Origin: Agapanthus africanus
Lineage: Eukaryota; Streptophyta; Magnoliopsida; Asparagales; Amaryllidaceae
DNA length: 64,000 nt
Reading direction: 5' to 3'
Assembly (NCBI GenBank): GCA_030015575.1
Contig: CM057344.1
Location: forward strand, 189,675,044-189,739,043
Shown: positions 44,128 through 54,717 of the stretch, in pieces
How the letters are laid out: each line of letters starts with the position of its first letter
Numbering within the stretch: the stretch's first letter is position 1
Program-made: the position numbers and the translations under genes
Notes under the pieces: generated by a model
Seen by the model: the letters and a program-made list of their open reading frames with translations, nothing else
Database searches by the model: none
Told to the model about the DNA's origin: nothing

Positions 44128-45178
44128 GACGGTAGCGTATTTTCTTTCTTGTTATTCGGGTTAATATTCTTTTTGTATATATAAAAATAAAAAATAAAAA
44201 AAATTCTTTTTGTTCTTTTTGGATAATTCTTGTGGGCAAGAGTGCAGATTTTTGCAAGTTTGCAAACTGCGATAGTGGGGAAGCAAAGTGTGCATTCAAG
44301 GCTAAGGTGTTTGCAAAGTACAGTGCCAAAGATCCGGGTAGTTTGACCCGCACAAGCGAACCTTTCAAGCTTACCGGATTTGATTCAACGGGGGTTTCCT
44401 AACCCAAAACTTAACGGTACGTATTTTACTAACACCTTCTTCTCAAATCCGACGCTTCCAATATACTATTCTTTTGCAGGATTCTTTGCAAGTTCGCTAG
44501 CAAACTCTAAAAATTGACTAACCCGTATTTGTTGCAGCGCCGCGCTTAAAATAAAAAACGATTGTTTGATTCTTTATAGAATTTTTTTTTGAATTGCGCA
44601 TTGCATCAATTAATACGGACTTAAGGGCAAGCGAACCCCACAACATACGGTAAAGGATTTCATCACCTTTTCCGTGGCCCACAAATCACGAACTTGAGCA
44701 TAACGTTTACCCACACAAATTTTAAAAGAAACTAGACTTTAAGCCTTAAGGACTTCGCGCTCACTAGGAGAAGTTAACTGTGTTTAGAACCTTGCTTAAC
44801 GGTATATTGTTTACGGGGTGTCTAGGAAAGTGTTAACGGCGAAACCGCCAAAAGAGAAAGGGTTATTTAATTAAGGAACTTCGCGAAAGCGTTGGAAAAC
44901 CTCCCCTTATCTCTGCACTTACCTGGCCTCGTGATCAGTGTATCTTGAGCCTGTTTCTCGACACAGTTTAATTCGACAATCAAGTTCTGGAGCAGGTCTA
45001 GTTGACCTAGGTGAACCCTAGAACGATTAGGTGTGTGGTATTTTTGTGTCGTGATTGTTTTTGTCAATATTCTTTTTTGTGTATATTTCATTCTTTTGTT
45101 AATATTCAAAAAAAAGAAAAAAAAATCACATTCTTTTTCCCCTCCTTTTCTCTACCTTTCTTTCTCTCTCTTCATATC
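44128..45178 (+). other. E leader
   Basis: About 1.05 kb. A frame open from about 44232 to 44402 without ATG reads CKFANCDSGEAKC in part; its status is unknown. From 44611 the leader can be aligned loosely with A (6451 onward). At 44819-44930 it holds the two-hairpin motif: GTGTCTAGGAAAGTGTTAAC, hairpin GGCG/CGCC (44838-44849), TTAATTAAGG, CGC-GAAA-GCG (44882-44891), ACCTCCCC, CACTTACCTGGC. A C/T-rich tract precedes the ORF. Confidence 0.72.
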
Positions 45179-46873
45179 ATGGGTACCCCACCTCGCAAAA
45201 CTCTTGCCGAACTTTGGTACCCACAACCAGACATTACTTCTTACGGTTCTTGCTTTGGCCGAACATCGAACGACCCCTCCATGCCAAAAATTTCTTTGAA
45301 AGATCGGATAGACGCGTCTAGGACGAACAACTGGACCCCGCAATCCACTTCATCTCAACCGTTTCAAACATTCACACCTTCTTGCGTTGATACCCCTTTT
45401 GAAAATCCAGTTGTAACCCCGAGACCTATGTCTATTGCTGAACGTATTGAACAATCTCGTAGCCGATCTTTCACTCCTTTCACCACTACAAATTCTTGGG
45501 ATCAACAATTCCATTCACCTTCTTATCCCAATGTTGATCCCACTCCTGTCCAGCCATTCAATTCCTACCAATCCTACCCTACTTTTGCACCTTCCCTAGA
45601 CATTGCTTCAGAACAGCCTTTTGGGAGTTTTCAGTATCCAAACAACTTTGAATCTTTTACTGAAACCCCTTCACAACCAATGTCTAGTCTAGAACAGTCG
45701 TTGGAAGACTTTAGGGTAGCGTCAAGCCAACAGATGATGGATTTGAATGCGTCCTTGGCCGCCCTCATGCAACCTACTGACCCGGTAGCTAGTTTTCAAC
45801 TAGCTCCAACTTTTTCAATGTATGATAAGGCGGCAGGACAGGATGTGAATTTGAGTGGAGAGAGTGAGATGTACCCCCTTCCAAATCAAACCTACCCGTC
45901 TCAAATTGAATCCCACAACTCCTGTGTTGAAAGTCTATCAAATGTCCTAAATGAATTATCAGTTGAAGATAGAATGTTTAATGAGTTGTGCGACTTCGTA
46001 GTGTTTGATTTGCCCGATTGTGAAGGGTCCCTTCCAAGTGAAACCATACCTAATCCTTTTGACCTCTACACCTATATCTTAGAACCAGAATCGATTAATA
46101 TCCATGCTTTTGATGAGGTGTCAGAGAATTTTGATTTTCACTGGATTGAGGATATTGACGCTGGGGATATTTTGGATGATGAACCCGTAGATTTGGCTGA
46201 GTTTGTCTCTTCAAATCATCATTCCGAGTCTTTAACTGTTTTTCCCGAACCCCATATGCGTCTGGACTTTGAAGAGAAGAGCATGGATGTGCTAAATTTT
46301 GAGGAGAATTTTGAGGAGATTTTTGAGGATGAAACAGTTCTAGATGATGAGTCGGATTTTCCAATTCATCCTGTTCCTTTCACTGACTGTGTACACCCTC
46401 CAGAACCCTTAACCGGTACCCTTCCTCAACCCCTTCCCTCCACCCTTTCCATCGTTCCGACCTTGCAAGAACCCGTATCATTTTCACTTCATATGTCTGG
46501 TTTACCAAGTTCGGCGTACCCATGGTTTCTCACGAACCTTGAGGGATTTGACCCAATCTCTCGACGGGTAAATATATTAGCACAATCACTTTTTACACAT
46601 CGCTCATCACAAATTGTGCTAATCTATTTACTCCATTTGCACCCTCAAGTTCGTACTCCACTTCTTTTTCCCTTCCGCCATTCTTCTTCTTCTCATCTAC
46701 CGAGACCGCATTCCACTTCTATCCACAAGCGGTCTCGCGTATTTTCCATCTCTTTCCTCTTCACCTTCTTTCGCCAACCACTGCTTTACCATGATAAAAT
46801 CTTTGAGTGGTTGGTGTTAACTTTTGGCCTGTGTAAGGCCTTGTATAGATGGATACTGTTCTTTCCCCCCTAA
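45179..46873 (+). CDS. E single ORF, unfamiliar acidic protein (564 aa)
   Basis: The frame is open from 45011, but the ATG at 45179 (MGTPPRKTLAELWYPQPDIT) is preferred because the sequence before it is a low-complexity C/T-rich leader. It is Ser/Pro/Gln/Phe-rich in the first ~250 residues, with two related motifs, ISLKDRIDASR (about 38-48) and MSIAERIEQSR (84-94), each followed by a Phe/Thr-Pro segment. A helix-prone stretch lies at about 165-195. A strongly acidic middle (about 240-430) follows, and a Ser/His/Phe-rich end with hydrophobic runs. No zinc knuckle, capsid motif, protease or polymerase motif is visible, and I do not recognise the family. Its position where gag normally sits suggests a structural or packaging role, but it could also be a captured or rapidly diverged sequence. 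The frame is intact in this young element. Confidence 0.75.
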   Translation: MGTPPRKTLAELWYPQPDITSYGSCFGRTSNDPSMPKISLKDRIDASRTNNWTPQSTSSQPFQTFTPSCVDTPFENPVVTPRPMSIAERIEQSRSRSFTPFTTTNSWDQQFHSPSYPNVDPTPVQPFNSYQSYPTFAPSLDIASEQPFGSFQYPNNFESFTETPSQPMSSLEQSLEDFRVASSQQMMDLNASLAALMQPTDPVASFQLAPTFSMYDKAAGQDVNLSGESEMYPLPNQTYPSQIESHNSCVESLSNVLNELSVEDRMFNELCDFVVFDLPDCEGSLPSETIPNPFDLYTYILEPESINIHAFDEVSENFDFHWIEDIDAGDILDDEPVDLAEFVSSNHHSESLTVFPEPHMRLDFEEKSMDVLNFEENFEEIFEDETVLDDESDFPIHPVPFTDCVHPPEPLTGTLPQPLPSTLSIVPTLQEPVSFSLHMSGLPSSAYPWFLTNLEGFDPISRRVNILAQSLFTHRSSQIVLIYLLHLHPQVRTPLLFPFRHSSSSHLPRPHSTSIHKRSRVFSISFLFTFFRQPLLYHDKIFEWLVLTFGLCKALYRWILFFPP

Positions 46874-48491
46874 TCCTGAATTTCAACGCTTAACAGTGGA
46901 AACACTGTTTTACTTAAGTTTGGGGGGGACATTTTTTTGTATATATTTTTGGTTTTCCTTTTTTTGTTTTGTATATAATTTGTTTTTAGGAAGCACCGGC
47001 AATTTTGACCCTCTTGGTACAGCCTGACAGTGAGGGCACTGTCAAGTTTAAGTTTGGGGGTGTGCTCGGTAAGCTTTCTTCCTTCGCATTCATATGTATA
47101 TTTCGCATCTGCATATTAACCCATAAAATCCATAAAAATCTGAAAATTTTCTAAAAATATAAAAACTTTTTTGTCAAGTTGGCTTGTGGAAAAACTCTGA
47201 TTCAACATTCGACGGTTTTGGTTTGGAAAAATAGGAATAACTAAATTTTATGTTTAGATTTTGAAAACCTGAAAGATAACTCTCCTTTGAAGTTAACTAT
47301 AGCTGATATACGTCTTTACATCACACTACACGTGTCGTGAATTTTGGGAATTAGATGACAAGTCTTTCATGTTTAAACTTTTAAACAGATAAATGATTTT
47401 CTGAGGATCAAATAGGTTTGTTCTGAAATAAGTAATGTCAAGAATAGTTTATGAAGTAAAGCGAATATGAAGGAATGTTATTGATGCCATAATTGGAGCT
47501 AAGTCTGAAAAATAACCCATCGGAAACTTGATTGGAATGATTACATACCGAACCCACTAAACACGTCTTTTATCCAAAAAAATAATTGAACTACCGGTTA
47601 TATCTCCGTTCGTATTGAATCATCATGTTTTTCACGCCAAACTATCTTTTGTTTTTGGACCTAGGTAACTTGAGTAATTAAGTCCGCTGGGGTGTTTCTA
47701 CACCTAATGCCCTAAAACCAACTGGTTTGGGTGCATTGGCCCAAAGCTCGCTAAGAAGCCTAGAAAGTCCAAGATAAAAACAAAGTCAAGCAAGTGTTCT
47801 CTCCGAGTTAAAATTCCTAACGGTTCTTTGTGTGAGAATAATCTTGATAAAAGACAAGCTTTTATAAAAAAATTTTAACGGAGATATGAAGGTTTTACTC
47901 TATGATAAAGACTATTGCACGTTCACAGAGGTGTGTATGAAATGAAAACAAGAAAAAGGTGGAGTGAAGAATAAGACCTAGTTTCCTGTTAGGGAAGATA
48001 GAAATTCTGAAGTTGAAACTTTACTGGAAAACGAAACTTGAAAAATGCTTAACTCTTTATAAAACTTATGTGATCCTTTTAAAATTGTTATCTGGCTTTA
48101 TTGTGTGACATAATGACTTTATTCGACCTTTCGGGAACTTAACGACACTATTTTGCACTGCACGTAAAGACATATAAAATCTGTAGTTAAATAAGAAGAG
48201 AGATGTGAAAAATAAAGGTTCGATAGTCTAAAACTTAGGATTATAGAATTGTTATTTTCTGAAACAAAACTTTAGGGGCTTGAATCTTAGTTATTTTACA
48301 AAACTAGCTTGACCGGATTTTGTGGGTAGTATCCGCTGAAAACCCTCAGGAGACAACACTCCTCCTACTAGGGACACCTAGAGCTTTAACGGCTTGTTGC
48401 ACATGCTCAGTGCAATCGCGTTCCCTGCGAAAGTGCGGTTATCATTTTATTTTTTGTGAATAATTGGTTTTGCTCGGGACGAGCAAAAGTT
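46874..48491 (+). other. E 3' untranslated region with conserved modules
   Basis: No gene. Two hairpin-plus-purine modules come first: AACAGTG-GAAA-CACTGTT (46892-46909) then AAGTTTGGGGGGG, and GACAGTG-AGGG-CACTGTC (47026-47043) then AAGTTTGGGGG. The block at 47691-47740 and the 121-bp block at 48315-48435 match A. The rest is AT-rich filler. Confidence 0.82.
48315..48435 (+). other. 121-bp conserved block, E copy
   Basis: Partner of 25594-25714. The TTGCAC-N7-GTGCAA hairpin is at 48397-48415; the loop differs by one base from that of A while the stem is unchanged. Confidence 0.82.
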
Positions 48492-48506
48492 AAGTTTGGG
48501 GGTATT
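48492..48506 (+). other. E polypurine tract
   Basis: AAGTTTGGGGGTATT directly before the 3' LTR. Confidence 0.87.
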
Positions 48507-50230
48507 TGTTCATAGCAGAATATTGCATTTTATACCGCCCATTCTTACGCTCGTTGTTTATAGGTAGGTACTTTTAATCCGTGTTTGTTACATGTTTACA
48601 GATTTCAGGTTTTCAGTCCAAATGTTGTAAATCAAGATAAAATCTCCACAGTTACGCCAAATGCAGAACATCTGTCGACAGCAGATAAAAGCCGGGTTCC
48701 GGTCATCCATATCCGTCCAGTGCCGAGTACCGGTTCCCGATACAAGACATGTGACAGTGGTCATTCATGTCTGGGACAAGCACAGAGCACGAGGTGGGCT
48801 GCACAAGAATCAATGGGTGCGCGGAGCTCGAGGGAGAGATAAAGTCAAAAGTGAAGGAAATAAAGCAAACTTGGACTTGGAAATCTGGAATTATTCTGAA
48901 GACTTTTGCGCATTTTGAAGTTGGCAAACATGAGGAAACATCCAACCAGGAACCCACAAAAAAGCACACTGCCCAATTCCACTGTACGGCCGCGCATGCG
49001 CGGCCAAAAGGGGGTATTGGCCGCGCATGCGCGGCAATGTGGGGCCCACTCACTGACGTTTTTTGGGGGTATTTTTGGGACTTCATTTCTGGTCTGGTGG
49101 ATGCCCTAGAATTCCATTCTTCAGCCTATAAATACAGCAGACCTGAGCTTAACCAAGGGAGCTTTTTCTTTGGCCTCTTTTTTGTAGTTTTGTTCTTCTT
49201 TCTTCTTCTTCTTCATTCTTCCTCCATGAAATTGTAGTGAGAGCTTTTGAGTGGATGTTAATGAAGATGAGGGTTTTTTATCTTTCTTGTTAGTTTGCTC
49301 CCCCTTGAGATTCTTGCTTTCTCTTGCTCATTCAACCTCTTCATTGAGCTTGAATGGGTAAGTGTTAGTTATTGATCTCAAGGGTCGTATTTTCTCACGG
49401 GACTAGTTCTTCACTTCACATGCGTTCTCTACCCTTCCTTTGATCTTGCAACCTCTTCATTGAGCTTGGAAGTTTAAGGGTTGGCTATTGAGCACATGCT
49501 TGGCTTGGGTTCTACTTCCGTGTTCTTTTTATTTGCTTATTTATTACTTGCATTTTTCATTCTTGCTTTTATTACTTGCAATTTTATTCATGCACTTTAA
49601 TACTTGTATCTTTTCTTTTCTTTGTTCTTTTCTTTTTGTTCTCTTTTGTTTATTTTGTGAATGTTGTAATTATTGTTGTTGTTAAGAATTCATACGGTAT
49701 TGTAAGTTAACGTTTCTTTGCCAATTCCTTTTCCCGTTATTTTCCATTTGAACTTCGCCCAAACCATACGCAAGCGCTCCGTTAGGCACCGTACCCTGAC
49801 AAGGTAACGGTGATTCCTAACCGCGACCGGTTGCGTTCGGTTTGGCCGGAGGCGAAAGCAAGAGACAAGAACGGAAGGACAAGGGTAAATAAGCCGGATT
49901 CCACGAATACCGCGCTTAAATCCCCTAATCCACGTTGTTGCCGATTGCTTAGCTTCAATTGGTCAAGACTCGGCTCAAAGGTTTTGAGTACGGATTTCTT
50001 AGCTTACAATCTCGTATCTTTTCTTAACAACTTTATACTTGCAGATATACACATAGGTTAGAATCAAACTCACACAGATTCTTTATTGACTCGTCTAAGA
50101 CAAGAAGGTAAAATACACCATCTCCCTGTGGACCGACCCGTGCTCACCGGCTAGCTGCAAAGCGACACCGTCCTGATCGCGGTTACACTTTAAATCTTTG
50201 AACATCCGACACGCCAAAAGCATGTGATCA
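48507..50230 (+). repeat. E 3' LTR
   Basis: 1724 bp, about 99.4% identical by eye to 42384-44107. Both GC palindromes are intact here (48988-49005 and 49019-49035). The TATA box copy is at 49127-49134. Confidence 0.95.
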
Positions 50231-50235
50231 AGAAC

Positions 50236-52012
50236 TCCCAGATGGTATTATACCTTACGTCAGATGGCAGTTCTCTGGTGACACTGGTACAGGTTAGTCT
50301 GTAGACCCGAGATCGTCATAGAGTCTTGTGTGATTCCCACTGTGCTTTGATTTCCATCTTACCACGTCCAAGAGGGTGTGCAAAACGGTGGTTTTTGGGT
50401 ACAGTCCCGAATCACATGGAGGCAATGAGCGATAGGAGGGGATTCGTCTCTCCCGGTATAGGGAGTTGATATTGCGCTGTGTTCGATTGGCTATAACCGG
50501 AAATCCCTGGCCAGGGTTGCTGAGATTTACTGGTAAGTGTTACCAGTAGTTTCTCGAACTGTTATAGACCTCATATCGACACGACTTATCGAGCTATTGG
50601 GGTCTGACGTTTACCACCCCTAGGCGAGATATGCGACATATCAGACGAACAGACCGGACTGTACGGTAAGTGTTACTGGTTGGATTCACAGGAGTATGAG
50701 CGGGCTTGCTCATCGATCTTCTGATCGCTCAATACCCGGGTGGCCGTTACGTTTAGCAGACCGCTTGCGGCTTGTGGGTGTTTGATATGATCATCACCTG
50801 CTGCCGGCGTATTGACGAGTCTTTAGAGTCCTACACAGAGGTTTCCTGGCTCAAGCGAAACGAAATAGGAGCGCATATGAGATATGTGCGGGACCGAGAA
50901 TAATGCGTGTATGTGATACCGTATTCTATTCTCACGATGAATGTATCGAATGGTTGTATGTGATATAACCTAGTTATCGAATCGAGGATTGATTCGATAA
51001 GTCGATACATCGGGTATTAGTCGGTCATATGCGATATGACCGGATCGTTAAATCAAGTGTTGATTTAATGATTTAATACATAATTATATATTTGATATAT
51101 TACTTTGCATTAACTAGTATTGGTTAACTTTAAATGGATTTTCTCACTTGAAGTTCACAAGTTGTATATGTGATATACTTTTGTGCACTTGTTTGTATCA
51201 TATTTGATGATACATGCAACCTTGGGTGTGTGTATGCTATACACTATATTTAGTGAATGGTTAGGGTTTCATTTCTTTTATTTATCTATTCATTTTTGGT
51301 TAAAAAGGGAAAATGAAAACTAAATGGTTGCTTTCATGCTAGAAAGTTCTTGATGCTTCATGCATCTTTTGACTAAAGCAACCATTTTGTCTTCATCTCC
51401 AAAACCTAACCATTCAACTAACTTTAGTTTACTCTCTACACATAACCATGGTTGCAATATGATACTTATCATATTATTTTCTATTTTAGAAAGACGTATC
51501 ATATTCTTTCTTCTTCTTGATCATCTTCTTCAAGCTTTGTGAAAGCTTGCAAGCTTCAATGGTGAAATGAGAAAAAGAGTGAGAAATCCAATTCTAAAGT
51601 GAACCCACTTCCTATTTCTTCATCCTCTACCACTTTCCAAGTAGTATAGGGTGTTTTCTTCACAAGTTTCTTGACTTGGTGAAGTTGGAGCTTGATCTTG
51701 TGTTGCCTCGACGTAGATCATCTTCGGCATCGAAGCCGACGACCAAGCCCGCCCATTTCTCCGATTAAGCCGACGCTAGAGCCCGGGATTCGATATGGAC
51801 AGTGAGGGGACTTCATCACGGAGCCATGGAGGTGGAGAACCGGATCTATAAAGGTTGTAGCCTCTTTCTTTTAGTTAAGTTGTTAACTAGTTTCACTTTT
51901 CGCCTAAACTCTAGTCAACGATCCGTATTAGGGTTTCCCGACACTTGTAAAATTTGAAATTAGCATGGTTGATACCTTGTGAGACCTCATTAGTGTGCCT
52001 AGGAACCCTACA
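50236..52012 (+). repeat. C 3' LTR, second part
   Basis: Resumes the C LTR after the right AGAAC duplication (50231-50235) and matches 34214-35989. It ends GAACCCTACA and is followed by CATAC (52013-52017), the right duplication of C. Confidence 0.93.
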
Positions 52013-52017
52013 CATAC

Positions 52018-52737
52018 TGCCATTTTATTGCTATCAGCTTGCATGAGTTAGATTTACGTTGTACGTGCATACTTGCGATTACCTGCATATATTATTTACT
52101 ATTCACGAGTTGGCAACTCACCCCCGTTGTGCCACAGGATTTGCAGGTTGTTCATCAGAGTAGTCGAGGCAGGGCTTCTACCTATCATATCATCTTTTGC
52201 AGCAGATACCGCTTCGGCTGACTGCGTGCAGTTTTGCTATAGGTGGGTTTTGCGGTTATCCGTTGATGCTCTTTGTATATCTTTGTACCATGTACTCTCC
52301 ATCTACCAGTTTCATGTATGACTTAGAGACGTGATGTGAGGACGATATTGTATATTTTGGTGACATAGATGTCTTTTATGCAGTTTTACTTATATCGTCT
52401 TTTATTTCTTCGCTACGGCGTCGTATATATATTGTGGTGGTTGTTTCAGCCTTTGGGCGTGGATTTTGCTCTCGTTGGGGATGCTTTACTTATATTTATG
52501 TTGTGCCCATTTTTGGGGTTAGTTTTTACAAAGGAGGTGCTGCCAAAATTGTTAAGAAACTAAAATTGGACTTTAAAGAATTTGTACTTGAAATTTTCAA
52601 AAGTTTTAACAATGTTCTTATCACTTACTACTTTTGATGGTTTAGATTGCTGGGTTTTCGGCTTACTTAAATTGCGTTACGCCTGTAAACGTTGCGTAGT
52701 TTAAAGGTCGTCACGTGCCAAATTTCGGGTCGTGACA
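52018..52737 (+). repeat. G 3' LTR, second part
   Basis: Continues the G LTR after C and matches about 2836-3555. It ends GTGACA at 52737. The bases after it are not a fresh flank but the middle of another LTR of the same family. Confidence 0.9.
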
Positions 52738-54717
52738 GGACACTATACTATTATTGACGGTTCATGTTGCACGAACACTGATTGTATGCCACCCACACCG
52801 TCGATAATTGCCATGACACGCACAACACCTATACATACGTGATATTGTATTGGCTAGGGACTTAAGACATGATCCTTATTCCATTGTGCATATGACATAT
52901 AGCATACCTGTATACCTACATGCTTACACATATGCCTTGCCATGCCTACATGCTAGCTACCCATATACCTATATGGTATTGCACCATTGGTGATAGGTAT
53001 ATACACATATAAGAGATAGCTACATATACATCATACCTACATACTTACATGTACACCCATATACCTTGATATAACTACATATATACCTGGAGGGTATTAC
53101 ATCATTATTGATAGGTATATACTCATATCTTGCTATAGCTACATGTTCACCCTTATATGATGTTGCGTTTGATTTTGGAGAAATTAGGAACCGCATGATA
53201 TATTTAATAACTTGTTGCAGTTAAATAGCGGTTTTTCCTTTATATACTCATATTACTATTTCATGTTGCATATATTATATTTCATGGATTTTCGCATTGA
53301 GATATGGATTTCATATGATGTTTTCTGGATGTTTTACTCCTGATGATATATATCAGTGGTATGGGACACTGTTATATATGTATATATATTTTAGTGGTAT
53401 GGGACGCTGTTGTATATGTATATATATATATAATATATCATCATAATAATTTATGCAAGTATTCTTATTCTTTACTTGATATTTCGATGCATCCACTCTA
53501 AGACTTGTGTTAGAAAACCGATACGTGGATCACGAGTGTCGATATTGGACACTTAGGTTCCGAGGAACGTATGGATTTAAGGATTTCGGGTGTCGGAGTT
53601 GGACACTTATGTTCTGGGGATTTCGAGTGTCAGAGCTGGACACATAGGTTCCGTGAGACGTACCGATACGTGGATCACGAGTGTCGATATTGGACATTTA
53701 AGTTCCGAGGAACGTATGGATATGAGTATTTATGTGTCGATGATGGACACTTGTTCTCATGATATTTTCGGGTGTCGATATTGGACACTCAGGTTCCATA
53801 AAACTTACAGGTTATGAGGGCCGATCTGAGTAATTTGGGATTTAGATTGTCTTGATGGACACTGGTCTTGCCACGATGAGGATTTCGTGAGGATGACATG
53901 TTTTATCCCATACTCGGTATTTATTTGATATGCATTGCTTCATGTATTAGTAGTACCTGATAGAGTACCTTTCATGACTGTTGCATATACATATTGCTAT
54001 ATATTGCCATCAGCTTGCATGTGATAGATTATCGCTGTACGTGCATACTTGTGATTACCTACATATGTTATTTACTATTCACGAGTTGGTAACTCACCCC
54101 CGTTGTGCTACAGTGTTTGCAGGTGTCCCTCAGAGCAGTCGCGGCAGGGTTTCTTCATCTAATCGTATCATCTTTTGCAGCGGATACCGCTACGGCTGAC
54201 TGTGTGCAGTTTTGCTATAGGTGGATTTTGCGGTTATCCGATGTTGCTCTTTGTATATTCGTTGTATCTACTACTCTCCTTCTACTACTTCATGTATTGA
54301 CTTAGAGACGAGTTGTGAGGACGATGTTGTATATTATTTTGTGACTTTGGAGATCTTTCATGCTGTTTCACTTTAAATTGTCTTTTCTTTACTACGGCGT
54401 CGTATATCTATTGTGGTGGTTGTTTTCCTCCTTTGGGCGTGGATTTGCTCCCGTTTGGGGATGCTTTACTTATATCTTTTGTTGTACCTTTTTTGGGGCT
54501 AGTTTTTACAAAGGAGGTGCTGCCAAATTTTAAAGGAAGTAAAATTTGGACTTCAAAGAATTTTTGATTTGAGATTCCAAAAGTTTAAACAATGTTCTTA
54601 TCACTTACTACTTTTGATGGTTTAGATTGCTGGGTTTTTGGCTTACTTGAATTACGTTACGCCTTGAGACGTTACGTGGTTTAAAGGCCGTCACGTGCCA
54701 AATTTCAGGTCGTGACA
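52738..54717 (+). repeat. 5'-truncated LTR of the G family
   Basis: Starts inside the LTR (matching about 1340 of the G 5' LTR) and runs to the normal end GTGACA. It keeps the TTATTGACGG/CCGTCGATAA stem (52751-52760, 52798-52807). At 53536-53788 it has six GTGTC-N7-GACAC hairpins where G has one. No primer site follows, so it is a fragment. Confidence 0.85.
53536..53788. repeat. Six-hairpin array GTGTC-N7-GACAC
   Basis: Stems at 53536/53548, 53590/53602, 53627/53639, 53681/53693, 53734/53746 and 53772/53784, each 5 bp with exactly 7 loop bases. Spacings alternate near 37 and 54 bp. Loops vary (GATATTG, GGAGTTG, AGAGCTG, GATGATG) while stems are constant, except for one G-T pair in the fourth. 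Confidence 0.88.

Larger units (their letters stand above)
42384..50230 (+). mobile_element. Element E: non-autonomous Athila-type LTR element with one novel ORF
   Basis: LTRs of exactly 1724 bp (42384-44107, 48507-50230) with about 11 differences by eye. The target duplication is AGAAC (42379-42383, 50231-50235). It has an Asp-tRNA primer site identical to that of A and a polypurine tract AAGTTTGGGGGTATT. The 4.4-kb interior encodes a single 564-residue acidic protein and no protease, reverse transcriptase or integrase. Conserved blocks shared with A in the leader and the 3' region suggest A-type enzymes mobilise it. It is one of the two youngest insertions in the window. Confidence 0.94.
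33780..52012 (+). mobile_element. Element C: decayed Ty1/copia retrotransposon carrying nested E
   Basis: The 5' LTR is 33780-35989 and the 3' LTR is 41950-42383 plus 50236-52012, both about 2.21 kb. The target duplication is CATAC. A Met-type primer site and a purine tract AAGTGGGAGAT flank the interior. The interior has protease, integrase, reverse transcriptase and RNase H traces in copia order (integrase before reverse transcriptase), all heavily mutated, and an unusually long ~3.1-kb leader with no recognisable Gag. Without E the element is about 10.4 kb. LTR divergence is near 2% by a rough by-eye count. Confidence 0.92.
1069..52737 (+). mobile_element. Element G: decayed Del/Tekay-like Ty3/gypsy chromovirus (outermost host)
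   Basis: The 5' LTR ends at 3555 and is followed by a Met-type primer site. Gag and pol remnants occupy 3790-4158 and 27644-30655, a polypurine tract lies at 30684-30695, and the 3' LTR is 30696-33779 plus 52013-52737 (about 3.8 kb). The LTR runs TGTAAC...GTGACA. Its 5' end is before the window and is interrupted by the copia LTR ending at 1068. Elements A (4159-27638) and C (33780-52012) are inserted in it. Without them the interior is only about 3.65 kb, and the main gag domain is missing, so G was already internally deleted. Chromodomain traces before the 3' LTR support the Del/Tekay assignment. Confidence 0.85.

Noticed and set aside
52738-54717. Separate complete solo LTR
   Set aside because: Its left end starts in the middle of the LTR sequence and no flanking duplication is seen, so it is a truncated fragment.
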